Part shown: piece by piece, positions 1-5,308 of the stretch
Layout: the number at the start of each line of letters is the position of its first letter
Position numbering within the stretch: position 1 is the stretch's first letter
Assembly (NCBI GenBank): GCA_020200195.1
Contig: JAIVJE010000158.1
Location: forward strand, 1-5,500
DNA from: Acidobacteriota bacterium
GTDB taxonomy: Bacteria; Acidobacteriota; Vicinamibacteria; Vicinamibacterales; 2-12-FULL-66-21
Direction: 5' to 3'
Length of the DNA stretch: 5,500 nt
Program-made: the position numbers and the translations under genes
Notes under the pieces: model-generated
The model's input: only the letters and a program-made list of their open reading frames with translations
Databases searched by the model: none
What the model was told of the DNA's origin: nothing

Positions 1-384
1 GCACTGCAGTTGACGAATTTCTGGCAGGACTTCAAGCGCGATTGGACCGCGGGACGCCTCTACATACCGCTCGAAGACCGGGACGCTGCTGGCGCCAGCG
101 ACGCCGACCTCGATGCGGGCCGTCTGACGTCCGAATGGCGTACCGCGCTCGCGGTCGTCTCAGACCGGACCCGCGCCCTCTTTCGTGACGGCCGCCCACT
201 GTGCGACAACGTCCGGGGGCGTCTGAAATGGGAGCTGCGAATAACGTGGCTCGGCGGCACAGCTATTCTCGACAAACTCCAGCGAGGCGGCTTCGATCCG
301 TTCGCTCACCGCCCGGCACTCGGCGCCGGGGACATGCCGGAGATCCTCTGGCGCACCCTGACCTGGCGGCAGGCAACTGACTGA
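1..384 (+). CDS. hpnC: Hydroxysqualene synthase HpnC, C-terminal part (5' end outside window)
   Basis: This is the last 127 residues of a squalene/phytoene synthase-family enzyme; frame 1 is open from the first base, so the gene begins upstream. The second aspartate-rich motif of the family is visible at window codons 10-14 (DFKRD, inside LTNFWQDFKRD), followed by GRLYIPLED, the usual continuation in HpnC. In the HpnCDE route HpnC converts presqualene diphosphate to hydroxysqualene in the cytoplasm, probably at the membrane surface. The assignment to HpnC rather than another family member rests on the FWQD form of the motif and on the hpnD and hpnE genes directly downstream. An in-frame TTG at 10 is internal and should not be taken as the start. 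The stop is TGA at 382-384, only 5 nt before hpnD, which suggests one transcript and coupled translation. The first Asp motif and the operon promoter lie outside the window. Confidence 0.9.
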   Translation, partial: ALQLTNFWQDFKRDWTAGRLYIPLEDRDAAGASDADLDAGRLTSEWRTALAVVSDRTRALFRDGRPLCDNVRGRLKWELRITWLGGTAILDKLQRGGFDPFAHRPALGAGDMPEILWRTLTWRQATD

Positions 385-389
385 CGTCC

Positions 390-1232
390 GTGTCACGCGA
401 TACCAGCTTCTACTATTCGTTTCTCGTGCTGCCTGCGGACAAGCGCCACGCCATCGTCGCGGTCTGGGATTTTTGCCGCGCCGTGGATGACGCCGTGGAC
501 GAAGTGGGGGATCGTGACCTCGTTGCGGCAGCCGCGGAGCTCGGGAAGTGGCGCGCTGAGCTGGCAGCGTGTTTTGGCGAAGGGATGCCCACGAGCCCCC
601 AAGGCATTCGGTTGCAGCCATTCGTTCGCCGCTTCGGTCTTCCGCGGGACGCATTCGAGGCGTTGATCGAAGGCGTCGAGATGGATCTCGCACCGCGGCG
701 ATACGCCACATTCGAGGACCTGTATCAGTACTGCATTCGGGTGGCATCGGCAGTCGGGTTGATCTGCCTCGATATCTTCGGTTGCCGGGAAGCCGCCTCG
801 CGGCAGTACGCGATCGATCTCGGAGTCGCCCTCCAGTTGACGAACATCCTGCGTGACGTGCCGGGCGACTTCGAGCAGGGCCGGCTCTACATTCCCCAAG
901 AGGACCTGCGCGCGGCCGGCTGCACGGAGGAAGACTTGCGGCAGGAGATCGTGAATGCCGGAAGCGGCGTGCGCTCCTCCAAGGTCCGGGAGCTACTACG
1001 GACGCAGGGCGCCAGGGCGCGTGAGTACTATGCCCGGGCGGCCGCCGGACTGCCGCGCGGCGACGCCAGAAAGCTCGCAGCGGCCGAAAGCATGGGCGCC
1101 ATTTACCGCGGCGTGCTCAGGCGGATCGAGCGGAACGACTATGACGTCTTCACCCGCGTCGTCCGGGTCCCAAGACCGGCGCGTGCCGTGATTGCACTGG
1201 CCACCTGGGCGCGGGTCACACTCCTTTCATGA
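390..1232 (+). CDS. hpnD: Presqualene diphosphate synthase HpnD
   Basis: A complete 280-residue squalene/phytoene synthase-family protein, about the usual length for HpnD. It condenses two farnesyl diphosphates into presqualene diphosphate, the first step of the HpnDCE route. The substrate-binding aspartates are present: DDAVD at residues 33-37 and DVPGD at 156-160, the latter within NILRDVPGDFEQGRLYIP. The N-terminal TSFYYSFLVLP and the C-terminal MGAIYRGVLRRIERNDYDVF are typical of HpnD. GTG at 390 is chosen because the frame is closed by a TGA at 378-380 and the only other candidate is a rare CTG at 381. There is no clear Shine-Dalgarno sequence, so translation is probably coupled to hpnC, whose stop is 5 nt upstream. 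The stop codon (1230-1232) overlaps the hpnE start. It is a paralogue of the preceding HpnC; the two share the GRLYIPxED segment. Confidence 0.92.
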   Translation: MSRDTSFYYSFLVLPADKRHAIVAVWDFCRAVDDAVDEVGDRDLVAAAAELGKWRAELAACFGEGMPTSPQGIRLQPFVRRFGLPRDAFEALIEGVEMDLAPRRYATFEDLYQYCIRVASAVGLICLDIFGCREAASRQYAIDLGVALQLTNILRDVPGDFEQGRLYIPQEDLRAAGCTEEDLRQEIVNAGSGVRSSKVRELLRTQGARAREYYARAAAGLPRGDARKLAAAESMGAIYRGVLRRIERNDYDVFTRVVRVPRPARAVIALATWARVTLLS

Positions 1233-2404
1233 GCGCGCCGGATGTCGTTGTCGTCGGCGCCGGCTTTGCCGGGCTCAGTGCGGCGTGCGCCCTCGCCGAA
1301 GCGGGCGTCCGGGTGCTGGTCCTCGACGCAAGGCCGCAACTGGGCGGGCGCGCGACCGCGTTCAGGGACCGCGAGACCGGCGAACTGGTGGACAACGGTC
1401 AGCATGTCATGTTCGGGTGCTACCGTGAGACGTTTCGATTTCTCCGCCGCGTTGGTGCCGAGGCACACGTTCGCGTGCAGCAGACGCTGGAGATACCGTT
1501 CCTCGACGTCACTGGACGCCGGTCCGTTCTTCGTTGCCCTCGACTGCCTGCCCCCTTCCATTTGCTCGGCGCGGTTCTCGCGTGGGATGCCATGCCCTGG
1601 AGGGACCGGCTCTCGGTGCTGCGTCTGGCGGCACCCCTCAACGCGGCGCGCCGCGAACTGTTGCGGACCGCATCGATCGCCGTCGAGGACGGAGATCCCA
1701 CCGTCTCCGAGTGGCTGAGGCGGCACGGACAGGGCGCGAGGCTCCGGGAGTGGCTCTGGGAGCCGCTGGCTGTCGCTGCCCTCAACCAGCCGCCGGAAGA
1801 AGCATCAGCAGCCCCCTTCGTGCGCGTGCTCGCGGACATGTTCGGGCCCGATGTGCGCGCCGCTGCGCTCGTCCTGCCGACCAAACCCCTGCATCTCGTC
1901 TATGCGGAACCGGCACGCTCCTTCATCGAAGCTCGGGGTGGTGAAGTACGATCATCCGCGCTGGCGCGCGTTCGGATGGCAGACGGGCGCGTGGACGGCC
2001 AGGTGATGCAGGACGCGTTCGTCGGTCTCCCGGGACGCGCGATGCAGTGGGTGTTCGACAAGCGCGTCGCGTTTGGTGAAAGCGCGTCTCATTTGTCGCT
2101 CGTCTCGAGCGGTGCGGCCGCGCTCGTCGGTGAAACGGGTGCCGAGCTGACTGCCCGGGCTGCCGCTGAAGTGGAGGCGGCGATCCCGGGCGCGCGGGGG
2201 GCGAGACTCGTGCGCGCAACCGTGATCTGCGAAAAGCAGGCGACGTTCTCACTCGCTCCGGGCCAGCCAGCACGACCGGTGACGCGGACCGCGGTCGACG
2301 GGCTCTTCCTCGCCGGAGACTGGATCGACACGGGCCTGCCCGGTACGATCGAGAGCGCGGTCGTCAGCGGTCACCGGGCGGCGGCGATGGTGATCGGAGA
2401 GTAG
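1229..2404 (+). CDS. hpnE: Hydroxysqualene dehydroxylase HpnE, apparently with an internal in-frame deletion
   Basis: A 391-residue FAD-dependent amine-oxidase/phytoene-desaturase-family protein that reduces hydroxysqualene to squalene, the last HpnCDE step. Visible are the N-terminal dinucleotide-binding loop GAGFAG (residues 10-15), the VDNGQH motif (54-59), WEPLAVAALN (177-186), the late VGLPGRAMQWVFDK segment and the C-terminal FAD-contact motif AGDWIDTGLPGTIESA from residue 362. The ATG at 1229 overlaps the hpnD stop (ATGA), so translation is likely coupled. The odd point is the middle. In HpnE proteins the segment after ADGRVDG normally continues through a strand containing VV.AVP and a long stretch to PIV.V.LWFDRPV before reaching the GLPGR segment. 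Here VDG (255-257) joins almost directly to QVMQDAFVGLPGR. Some 55-60 residues seem to be missing while the frame is kept, which also explains a length below the usual 420-450. The family call is firm; whether the protein is active is doubtful. Confidence 0.88.
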   Translation: MSAPDVVVVGAGFAGLSAACALAEAGVRVLVLDARPQLGGRATAFRDRETGELVDNGQHVMFGCYRETFRFLRRVGAEAHVRVQQTLEIPFLDVTGRRSVLRCPRLPAPFHLLGAVLAWDAMPWRDRLSVLRLAAPLNAARRELLRTASIAVEDGDPTVSEWLRRHGQGARLREWLWEPLAVAALNQPPEEASAAPFVRVLADMFGPDVRAAALVLPTKPLHLVYAEPARSFIEARGGEVRSSALARVRMADGRVDGQVMQDAFVGLPGRAMQWVFDKRVAFGESASHLSLVSSGAAALVGETGAELTARAAAEVEAAIPGARGARLVRATVICEKQATFSLAPGQPARPVTRTAVDGLFLAGDWIDTGLPGTIESAVVSGHRAAAMVIGE

Positions 2405-2481
2405 CTGTCAGCTCTCAGCTGTCAGCTCTCAACCGTCTGCATCCGCGAGCCTGTGCTGATAGCTGATAGCTAATAGCTGAG
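2403..2481 (+). repeat. Opposed AGCT-cored heptamer repeats between hpnE and thiI, able to fold back
   Basis: Four contiguous heptamers, alternately AGCTGTC and AGCTCTC, occupy 2403-2430. After a 23-nt unrelated stretch (2431-2453), four more follow at 2454-2481: TGCTGAT, AGCTGAT, AGCTAAT and AGCTGAG. The first unit shares two bases with the hpnE stop codon, and the last ends exactly before the thiI ATG. Because AGCT is self-complementary and the spacers TCT/GTC oppose GAT/GAG, the arms pair: 2407-2431 against 2457-2481 gives 20 of 25 Watson-Crick matches plus one G-U, with a 25-nt loop. In RNA this would bury the thiI start region, which has no evident Shine-Dalgarno sequence. The arrangement resembles intergenic short tandem heptamer repeats of some bacterial genomes. 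Whether it is regulatory or a passive repeat cannot be told from the sequence. Confidence 0.8.
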
Positions 2482-3651
2482 ATGAAATCGATCATCGTTC
2501 ACTACCAGGAAATTGCGCTCAAGGGGAACAATCGTCCCTGGTTCATCGCGCGCCTGGTGCGCAATCTGCGACAGACGACATCTGATCTGGACGTGCGCGA
2601 GATCCGCGTGCTCATGGGTCGGATAGAGATAGTGCTGGGCCCGGCGGCGGACTGGGAGGCGGTGCGCGCCCGCGTCGGACGCGTATTTGGCGTCGCGAAC
2701 TTCGCCCGCGCCGGACGCGCGCCGCTGGACGTGGACGCGATCGCTCGGGAGATCCTGAACGACCTTGGTGACCGACATCCGCGAACGTTTCGAGTCACGG
2801 CGAAGCGCGCGGACAAGCGGTTTCCGCTCACGTCACCTCAGATTGAACGGGAGGTGGGCGGGCGGATCAAGGAAGCACGCGGCTGGACCGTCGATCTGGG
2901 CGCCCCCGAGCTGACGATCCACGTCGAGGCGTTGACCGATGAAGCGTTCTACTTTTTCGGCAAGGAACGCGGCGCCGGCGGCCTCCCTGTCGGAGTAAGC
3001 GGACGGGTCGTGTGCCTGCTGTCCGGGGGCATCGACTCTCCGGTCGCTGCGTGGCGGATGATGCGGCGCGGCTGTCGCGTCGTGTTCGTGCATTTTCACA
3101 GCTATCCAATTCTGTCGCGCGCATCCCAGGAGAAAGTGCGCGAGCTGGCGCGGATGCTGACGCAGTTTCAGTTCCGGTCCCGATTGCTGCTCGTGCCGTT
3201 CGGCGAGATTCAGCAACAGATCGTGCTGTCGGTCGCGCCGCCCTTGCGAGTCGTGATCTACCGTCGGCTCATGATGCGAATCGCGGAGAAAATCGCCCGC
3301 GTGCATCGCGCGCAGGCGCTGGCGACGGGCGAGGTCGTCGGACAGGTGGCTTCGCAGACGCTCGAGAACCTCACGCAGATCAACGACGTCGTCAGGCTGC
3401 CCGTACTGCGGCCCCTGATCGGCATGGACAAGGAAGAGATTACCGCCGAAGCGCATCGCCTCGGGACGTATCAGATTTCCATCATCCCGGATCAGGACTG
3501 CTGCACGCTGTTCACGCCGAGGCACCCGGCCACGAAAGCCCGCCGCGGCGATGTCGAGCGCGCCGAGTCTGCACTCCCGATACAGGCCATGATCGACCGC
3601 GGCGTGGCCGAGTCGGCCGCCGAGGAGTTCAACTTCCCTGTAATAGAATGA
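2482..3651 (+). CDS. thiI: tRNA 4-thiouridine synthase ThiI (form without rhodanese domain)
   Basis: A 389-residue ThiI. The enzyme adenylates uridine 8 of tRNA and transfers sulfur to give 4-thiouridine; in some bacteria it also serves sulfur transfer for thiamine thiazole formation. The N-terminus IIVHYQEIALKGNNRPWF is the family signature and fixes the ATG at 2482. Residues 1 to about 165 form the ferredoxin-like and THUMP RNA-binding part. The PP-loop ATP-binding motif SGGIDS is at 181-186, within VVCLLSGGIDSPVAAW. A cysteine pair at 340-341 in DQDCCTLFTPRHPATK lies where the sulfur-handling Cys344 of E. coli ThiI is expected. The protein ends about 50 residues later, so the C-terminal rhodanese domain of the E. 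coli enzyme is absent. This is the short form also seen in Bacillus, where a cysteine desulfurase is thought to deliver sulfur to the core protein. No desulfurase gene is visible here. The gene has no functional link to hpnE, and its start abuts the heptamer repeats. Confidence 0.95.
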   Translation: MKSIIVHYQEIALKGNNRPWFIARLVRNLRQTTSDLDVREIRVLMGRIEIVLGPAADWEAVRARVGRVFGVANFARAGRAPLDVDAIAREILNDLGDRHPRTFRVTAKRADKRFPLTSPQIEREVGGRIKEARGWTVDLGAPELTIHVEALTDEAFYFFGKERGAGGLPVGVSGRVVCLLSGGIDSPVAAWRMMRRGCRVVFVHFHSYPILSRASQEKVRELARMLTQFQFRSRLLLVPFGEIQQQIVLSVAPPLRVVIYRRLMMRIAEKIARVHRAQALATGEVVGQVASQTLENLTQINDVVRLPVLRPLIGMDKEEITAEAHRLGTYQISIIPDQDCCTLFTPRHPATKARRGDVERAESALPIQAMIDRGVAESAAEEFNFPVIE

Positions 3652-3655
3652 CCGC

Positions 3656-3661
3656 TTGACA
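3656..3661 (+). promoter_or_regulatory. Possible -35 hexamer (TTGACA) ahead of the aldolase gene
   Basis: A perfect sigma-70 type TTGACA lies just after the thiI stop codon. The region 17 nt downstream (around 3679-3685, GCGATGG) is a poor -10 match, so this may be chance. A second partial element, TGTAAT at 3639-3644 followed by AGAAT, overlaps the end of thiI and looks like a -10 but lacks a good -35. The aldolase gene probably has its own promoter in this gap, since it is unrelated to thiI and has its own ribosome binding site. Confidence 0.25.
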
Positions 3662-3683
3662 CTCGAGTCGGCGCCGGCGCGAT

Positions 3684-3722
3684 GGGGACAGTCAGGAGGG
3701 ACAGTCGCTCTTGAATGTCCCC
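3684..3722. repeat. REP-like palindrome GGGGACA ... TGTCCCC
   Basis: GGGGACAGTC (3684-3693) is repeated as GGGACAGTC (3698-3706) and is followed by the inverted partner TGTCCCC (3716-3722). The outer arms pair over 7 bp; the inner copy pairs with the same arm over 6 bp across 12 nt. Palindromes of this GGGGACAGTC/TGTCCCC type recur between genes in several high-G+C environmental phyla and resemble REP elements mobilised by Y1 (IS200-like) transposases. No transposase is present in the window. The element sits entirely upstream of the ribosome binding site of the aldolase gene and contains the spurious upstream TTG of that frame. Being a single degenerate copy, its assignment is tentative. Confidence 0.45.
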
Positions 3723-3745
3723 GTGTCCGACCGCGCTCGACAGAC

Positions 3746-3750
3746 AGGAG
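3746..3750 (+). promoter_or_regulatory. Ribosome binding site that fixes the aldolase GTG start
   Basis: AGGAG lies 5 nt before the GTG at 3756. The alternative in-frame TTG at 3711 has no such site at a proper distance, lies inside the REP-like palindrome, and would add 15 residues that do not fit the family N-terminus. The GTG is therefore the better start. Confidence 0.75.
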
Positions 3751-3755
3751 CTATC

Positions 3756-4763
3756 GTGAAAATCACACCAGGCAAGCTCGCGGGAATGCGCGCGGTCTCC
3801 GACGGACGCGGGGTCATCGCGGCGGCGGCAATGGACCAGCGCGGTTCGTTGAAGAAAGCGCTCGCGAAGGAGAAGGGCGGCGATATCGGCGACCGTGAGA
3901 TGGAGGAGTTCAAGATCCATGTGACGGAAGTCCTCACGCAGCACGCGACCGCCATTCTGCTCGATCCCGAGTGGGGAATCGCAGCCAGCAAACGGCGCGC
4001 GAAGGGCTCGGGCCTGCTGCTCGCCTACGAGAAAACGGGCTACGACGCGAACACTCCCGGACGCCTTCCCGATCTCCTGGACGATTGGTCGGTGCGTCGG
4101 TTGAAAGAAGCGGGCGCCGACTGCATCAAGATCCTGCTCTACTACACCCCCTTCGATGCCAGGACCGTCAACGAACGCAAGCACGCATGGGTCGAACGGA
4201 TCGGTGACGAGTGTCGCGCCAACGACATCCCCTTCTTTCTCGAACTGGTGGGATACGAAGAAGGGGCTGACGAGAAGGGTGCGGCATTCGCGAAAAAGAA
4301 ACCGGAGATCGTCACGGGAAGCATTAAGGAATTCAGCAAGGATCGGTACAGCGCGGATGTGCTGAAGATCGAGGTGCCGATCAATATGAAGTATGTCGAG
4401 GGCGCCAGGGCATCGGGCGGCGAGACCGCCTACTCGAGACAGGAAGCCATGGACCACTTTCGCCGCGCCGCCGCGGCCGCCACCAAGCCGTTCATCTACC
4501 TGTCGGCGGGAGTCAGCAACGCGGAATTCACCGAAACGCTCGAGCTCGCCGCCGAAGCAGGCACACGGTTCTCCGGGGTGTTGTGCGGACGCGCGACGTG
4601 GAAGGACGGCATTCCCGTTTTCGGAAAACAGGGCGCCGGGGCGTTCCGGACCTGGCTCGAGAGCGAAGGCGTCAGGAACATCGAGAACGTCAATGCGTGC
4701 CTCAAGGCGGCGCGGCCGTGGTTCGAATTCTACGGCGCGAAAACTGCGGACGAGCTCGCCTGA
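3756..4763 (+). CDS. lacD: Class I tagatose-1,6-bisphosphate aldolase (LacD family)
   Basis: A 335-residue TIM-barrel class I aldolase that forms a Schiff base with its ketose substrate and cleaves tagatose 1,6-bisphosphate to glyceraldehyde 3-phosphate and dihydroxyacetone phosphate. LacD enzymes are known for loose stereospecificity and also act on fructose 1,6-bisphosphate. The key residues fall at or next to the positions described for Gram-positive LacD: Asp27-Gln28 in AMDQRGS, Lys125 in DCIKILLYY, Glu163 in FFLELVGYE and the Schiff-base Lys204 in VLKIEVP. Conserved SAGVS (from 250) and LCGRATW (from 276) follow, as expected for the phosphate-binding end of the barrel. The protein is about 10 residues longer than the usual 325. 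No lactose or galactose genes (lacABC, PTS) are nearby, so a role in tagatose breakdown cannot be inferred; it may serve as a general hexose-bisphosphate aldolase. The stop is 3 nt from the stop of the convergent lipoprotein gene. Confidence 0.9.
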   Translation: MKITPGKLAGMRAVSDGRGVIAAAAMDQRGSLKKALAKEKGGDIGDREMEEFKIHVTEVLTQHATAILLDPEWGIAASKRRAKGSGLLLAYEKTGYDANTPGRLPDLLDDWSVRRLKEAGADCIKILLYYTPFDARTVNERKHAWVERIGDECRANDIPFFLELVGYEEGADEKGAAFAKKKPEIVTGSIKEFSKDRYSADVLKIEVPINMKYVEGARASGGETAYSRQEAMDHFRRAAAAATKPFIYLSAGVSNAEFTETLELAAEAGTRFSGVLCGRATWKDGIPVFGKQGAGAFRTWLESEGVRNIENVNACLKAARPWFEFYGAKTADELA

Positions 4764-4779
4764 CGGCTAGTTTCGGCGC
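4735..4779. terminator. Weak candidate bidirectional terminator between convergent genes
   Basis: GCGCGAAAACT (4735-4745) and AGTTTCGGCGC (4769-4779) are inverted copies allowing about 10 pairs with a bulge on each side. They enclose 23 nt that include the TGA of the aldolase gene and a small CGAGCTCG palindrome (4751-4758). The outer A-run and T-run suit read-off in both directions, but the runs are short and the stem is imperfect. No better terminator is visible at this tail-to-tail junction. Confidence 0.25.
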
Positions 4780-5219
4780 AGGATCTCCGTGCCGCTCACC
4801 TTACCGAGGCACGTATCGCCCGTGTAGGGCACCCGAATCGAGTCCAGTCCCAGCTCTGCGGTGCCAGTCAGTGAAATCGAGCAGGACGGCAGCCCCGGGG
4901 CGGTGGCGAGTCCCTGGGCGGTCCAGCTGATGCCCCCGCCGCTCAATGTGCCTTGCGCGGTCCCAGACAGCTTCAAGTCCCCGGTGCACGTTGCACTGAA
5001 GGATCCTTTGGCGGTCGTGGCGGTCTGCTCGGTCACATTCCATTTGAAATCAGTGCAGGCGTTCGGCGACGGAATGAGACTCGACGATGACCAGTTGCCG
5101 AGCAGTGCGCTGATGCCGGTCGCCGACGGCCGGGTCACACTGCTCTTGTGCTCGAATCCGAGGCAGCCTGCGGCGGCGGCCGCGACGGACAGAATGAGCA
5201 GGAAAGGGACATTCTTCAT
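4767..5219 (-). CDS. Small predicted lipoprotein with four cysteines, function unknown
   Basis: A 150-residue exported protein that I do not recognise. MKN is followed by a hydrophobic stretch (residues 4-17) and a lipobox-like AAAGC with Cys19 as the predicted lipidated residue. The +2 residue is Leu, not Asp, which would favour the outer membrane in a Gram-negative cell. The mature part is rich in Ser, Thr and Gly with alternating beta-like segments and has four cysteines at 55, 78, 113 and 137, enough for two disulfides. The pattern (LLGNWSSSS near the mature start, then SFSATCTGDLKLSGTAQGTL and ISWTAQG) suggests a compact beta-sandwich or half-barrel. The start at 5219 is preferred because GTGAG lies 6 nt upstream; an ATG at 5225 would add Met-Ala, and a longer open frame to 5264 would spoil the signal peptide. 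The gene has its own promoter and leader hairpin downstream of the Nudix gene. That the protein is real is likely; its job is open. Confidence 0.75.
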   Translation of the reverse strand: MKNVPFLLILSVAAAAAGCLGFEHKSSVTRPSATGISALLGNWSSSSLIPSPNACTDFKWNVTEQTATTAKGSFSATCTGDLKLSGTAQGTLSGGGISWTAQGLATAPGLPSCSISLTGTAELGLDSIRVPYTGDTCLGKVSGTEILRRN

Positions 5220-5243
5220 TGCCATCTCACGATCTATGGGTGA

Positions 5244-5280
5244 ACTCGTCCGGATATCGGGCACAAGTCATCCGGCGAGT
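5244..5280 (-). other. Hairpin in the predicted 5' leader of the lipoprotein gene
   Basis: 5270-5280 and 5244-5255 are inverted copies giving an 11-bp G+C-rich stem with one bulged base (at 5249) and a 14-nt loop (5256-5269). It sits between the -10 box (5300-5305) and the start codon (5219), ending 24 nt before the ATG. Neither side is followed by a run of T, so it is a poor intrinsic terminator for the Nudix gene; a stability or translation element in the leader is more plausible. The structure is read by eye and not energy-scored. Confidence 0.5.
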
Positions 5281-5299
5281 AGCCGCTGGGAAGCTCAGA

Positions 5300-5308
5300 A
5301 TTATATCA
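5300..5308 (-). promoter_or_regulatory. Extended -10 promoter for the lipoprotein gene, overlapping the Nudix stop codon
   Basis: On the minus strand the sequence reads TGATATAAT: a perfect TATAAT (5305-5300) preceded by the TG of an extended -10 element. The TGA of this motif is itself the stop codon of the upstream Nudix gene. A possible -35, TTGAAG at 5331-5326, is 20 nt away, too far to be ideal, which fits the extended -10 type that depends less on a -35. Transcription would start near 5293 and give a leader of about 70-75 nt containing the hairpin. Confidence 0.6.

Noticed and set aside
160..747. Open frame of 195 codons on the minus strand across hpnC and hpnD
   Set aside because: Arg/Pro-rich antisense shadow of two conserved genes in an operon; no motif.
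1139..1726. Open frame of 195 codons on the minus strand over the hpnD-hpnE junction
   Set aside because: Antisense to the hpnD/hpnE overlap and the FAD-binding region; no supporting signal.
2403..2481. Heptamer repeats as a CRISPR array
   Set aside because: The units are only 7 bp, contiguous and self-complementary, with no spacers and no cas genes.
2405..2481. TPP riboswitch ahead of thiI
   Set aside because: The gap is filled by heptamer repeats and shows no THI-box CTGAGA core in a multi-branched arrangement.
2833..3525. Open frame of 230 codons on the minus strand inside thiI
   Set aside because: It lies wholly opposite the PP-loop part of thiI, is rich in Arg/His/Gln in the manner of shadow frames, and has no recognisable domain.
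3711..3755. TTG at 3711 as the start of the aldolase gene
   Set aside because: It lies in a REP-like palindrome without a ribosome binding site; GTG at 3756 has AGGAG at the right distance and gives the family N-terminus.
3492..4457. Open reading frame of 321 codons on the minus strand across the end of thiI and the aldolase gene
   Set aside because: It is antisense to two well-recognised genes with intact catalytic motifs, shows no family motif, and long opposite-strand frames are expected at this G+C content.
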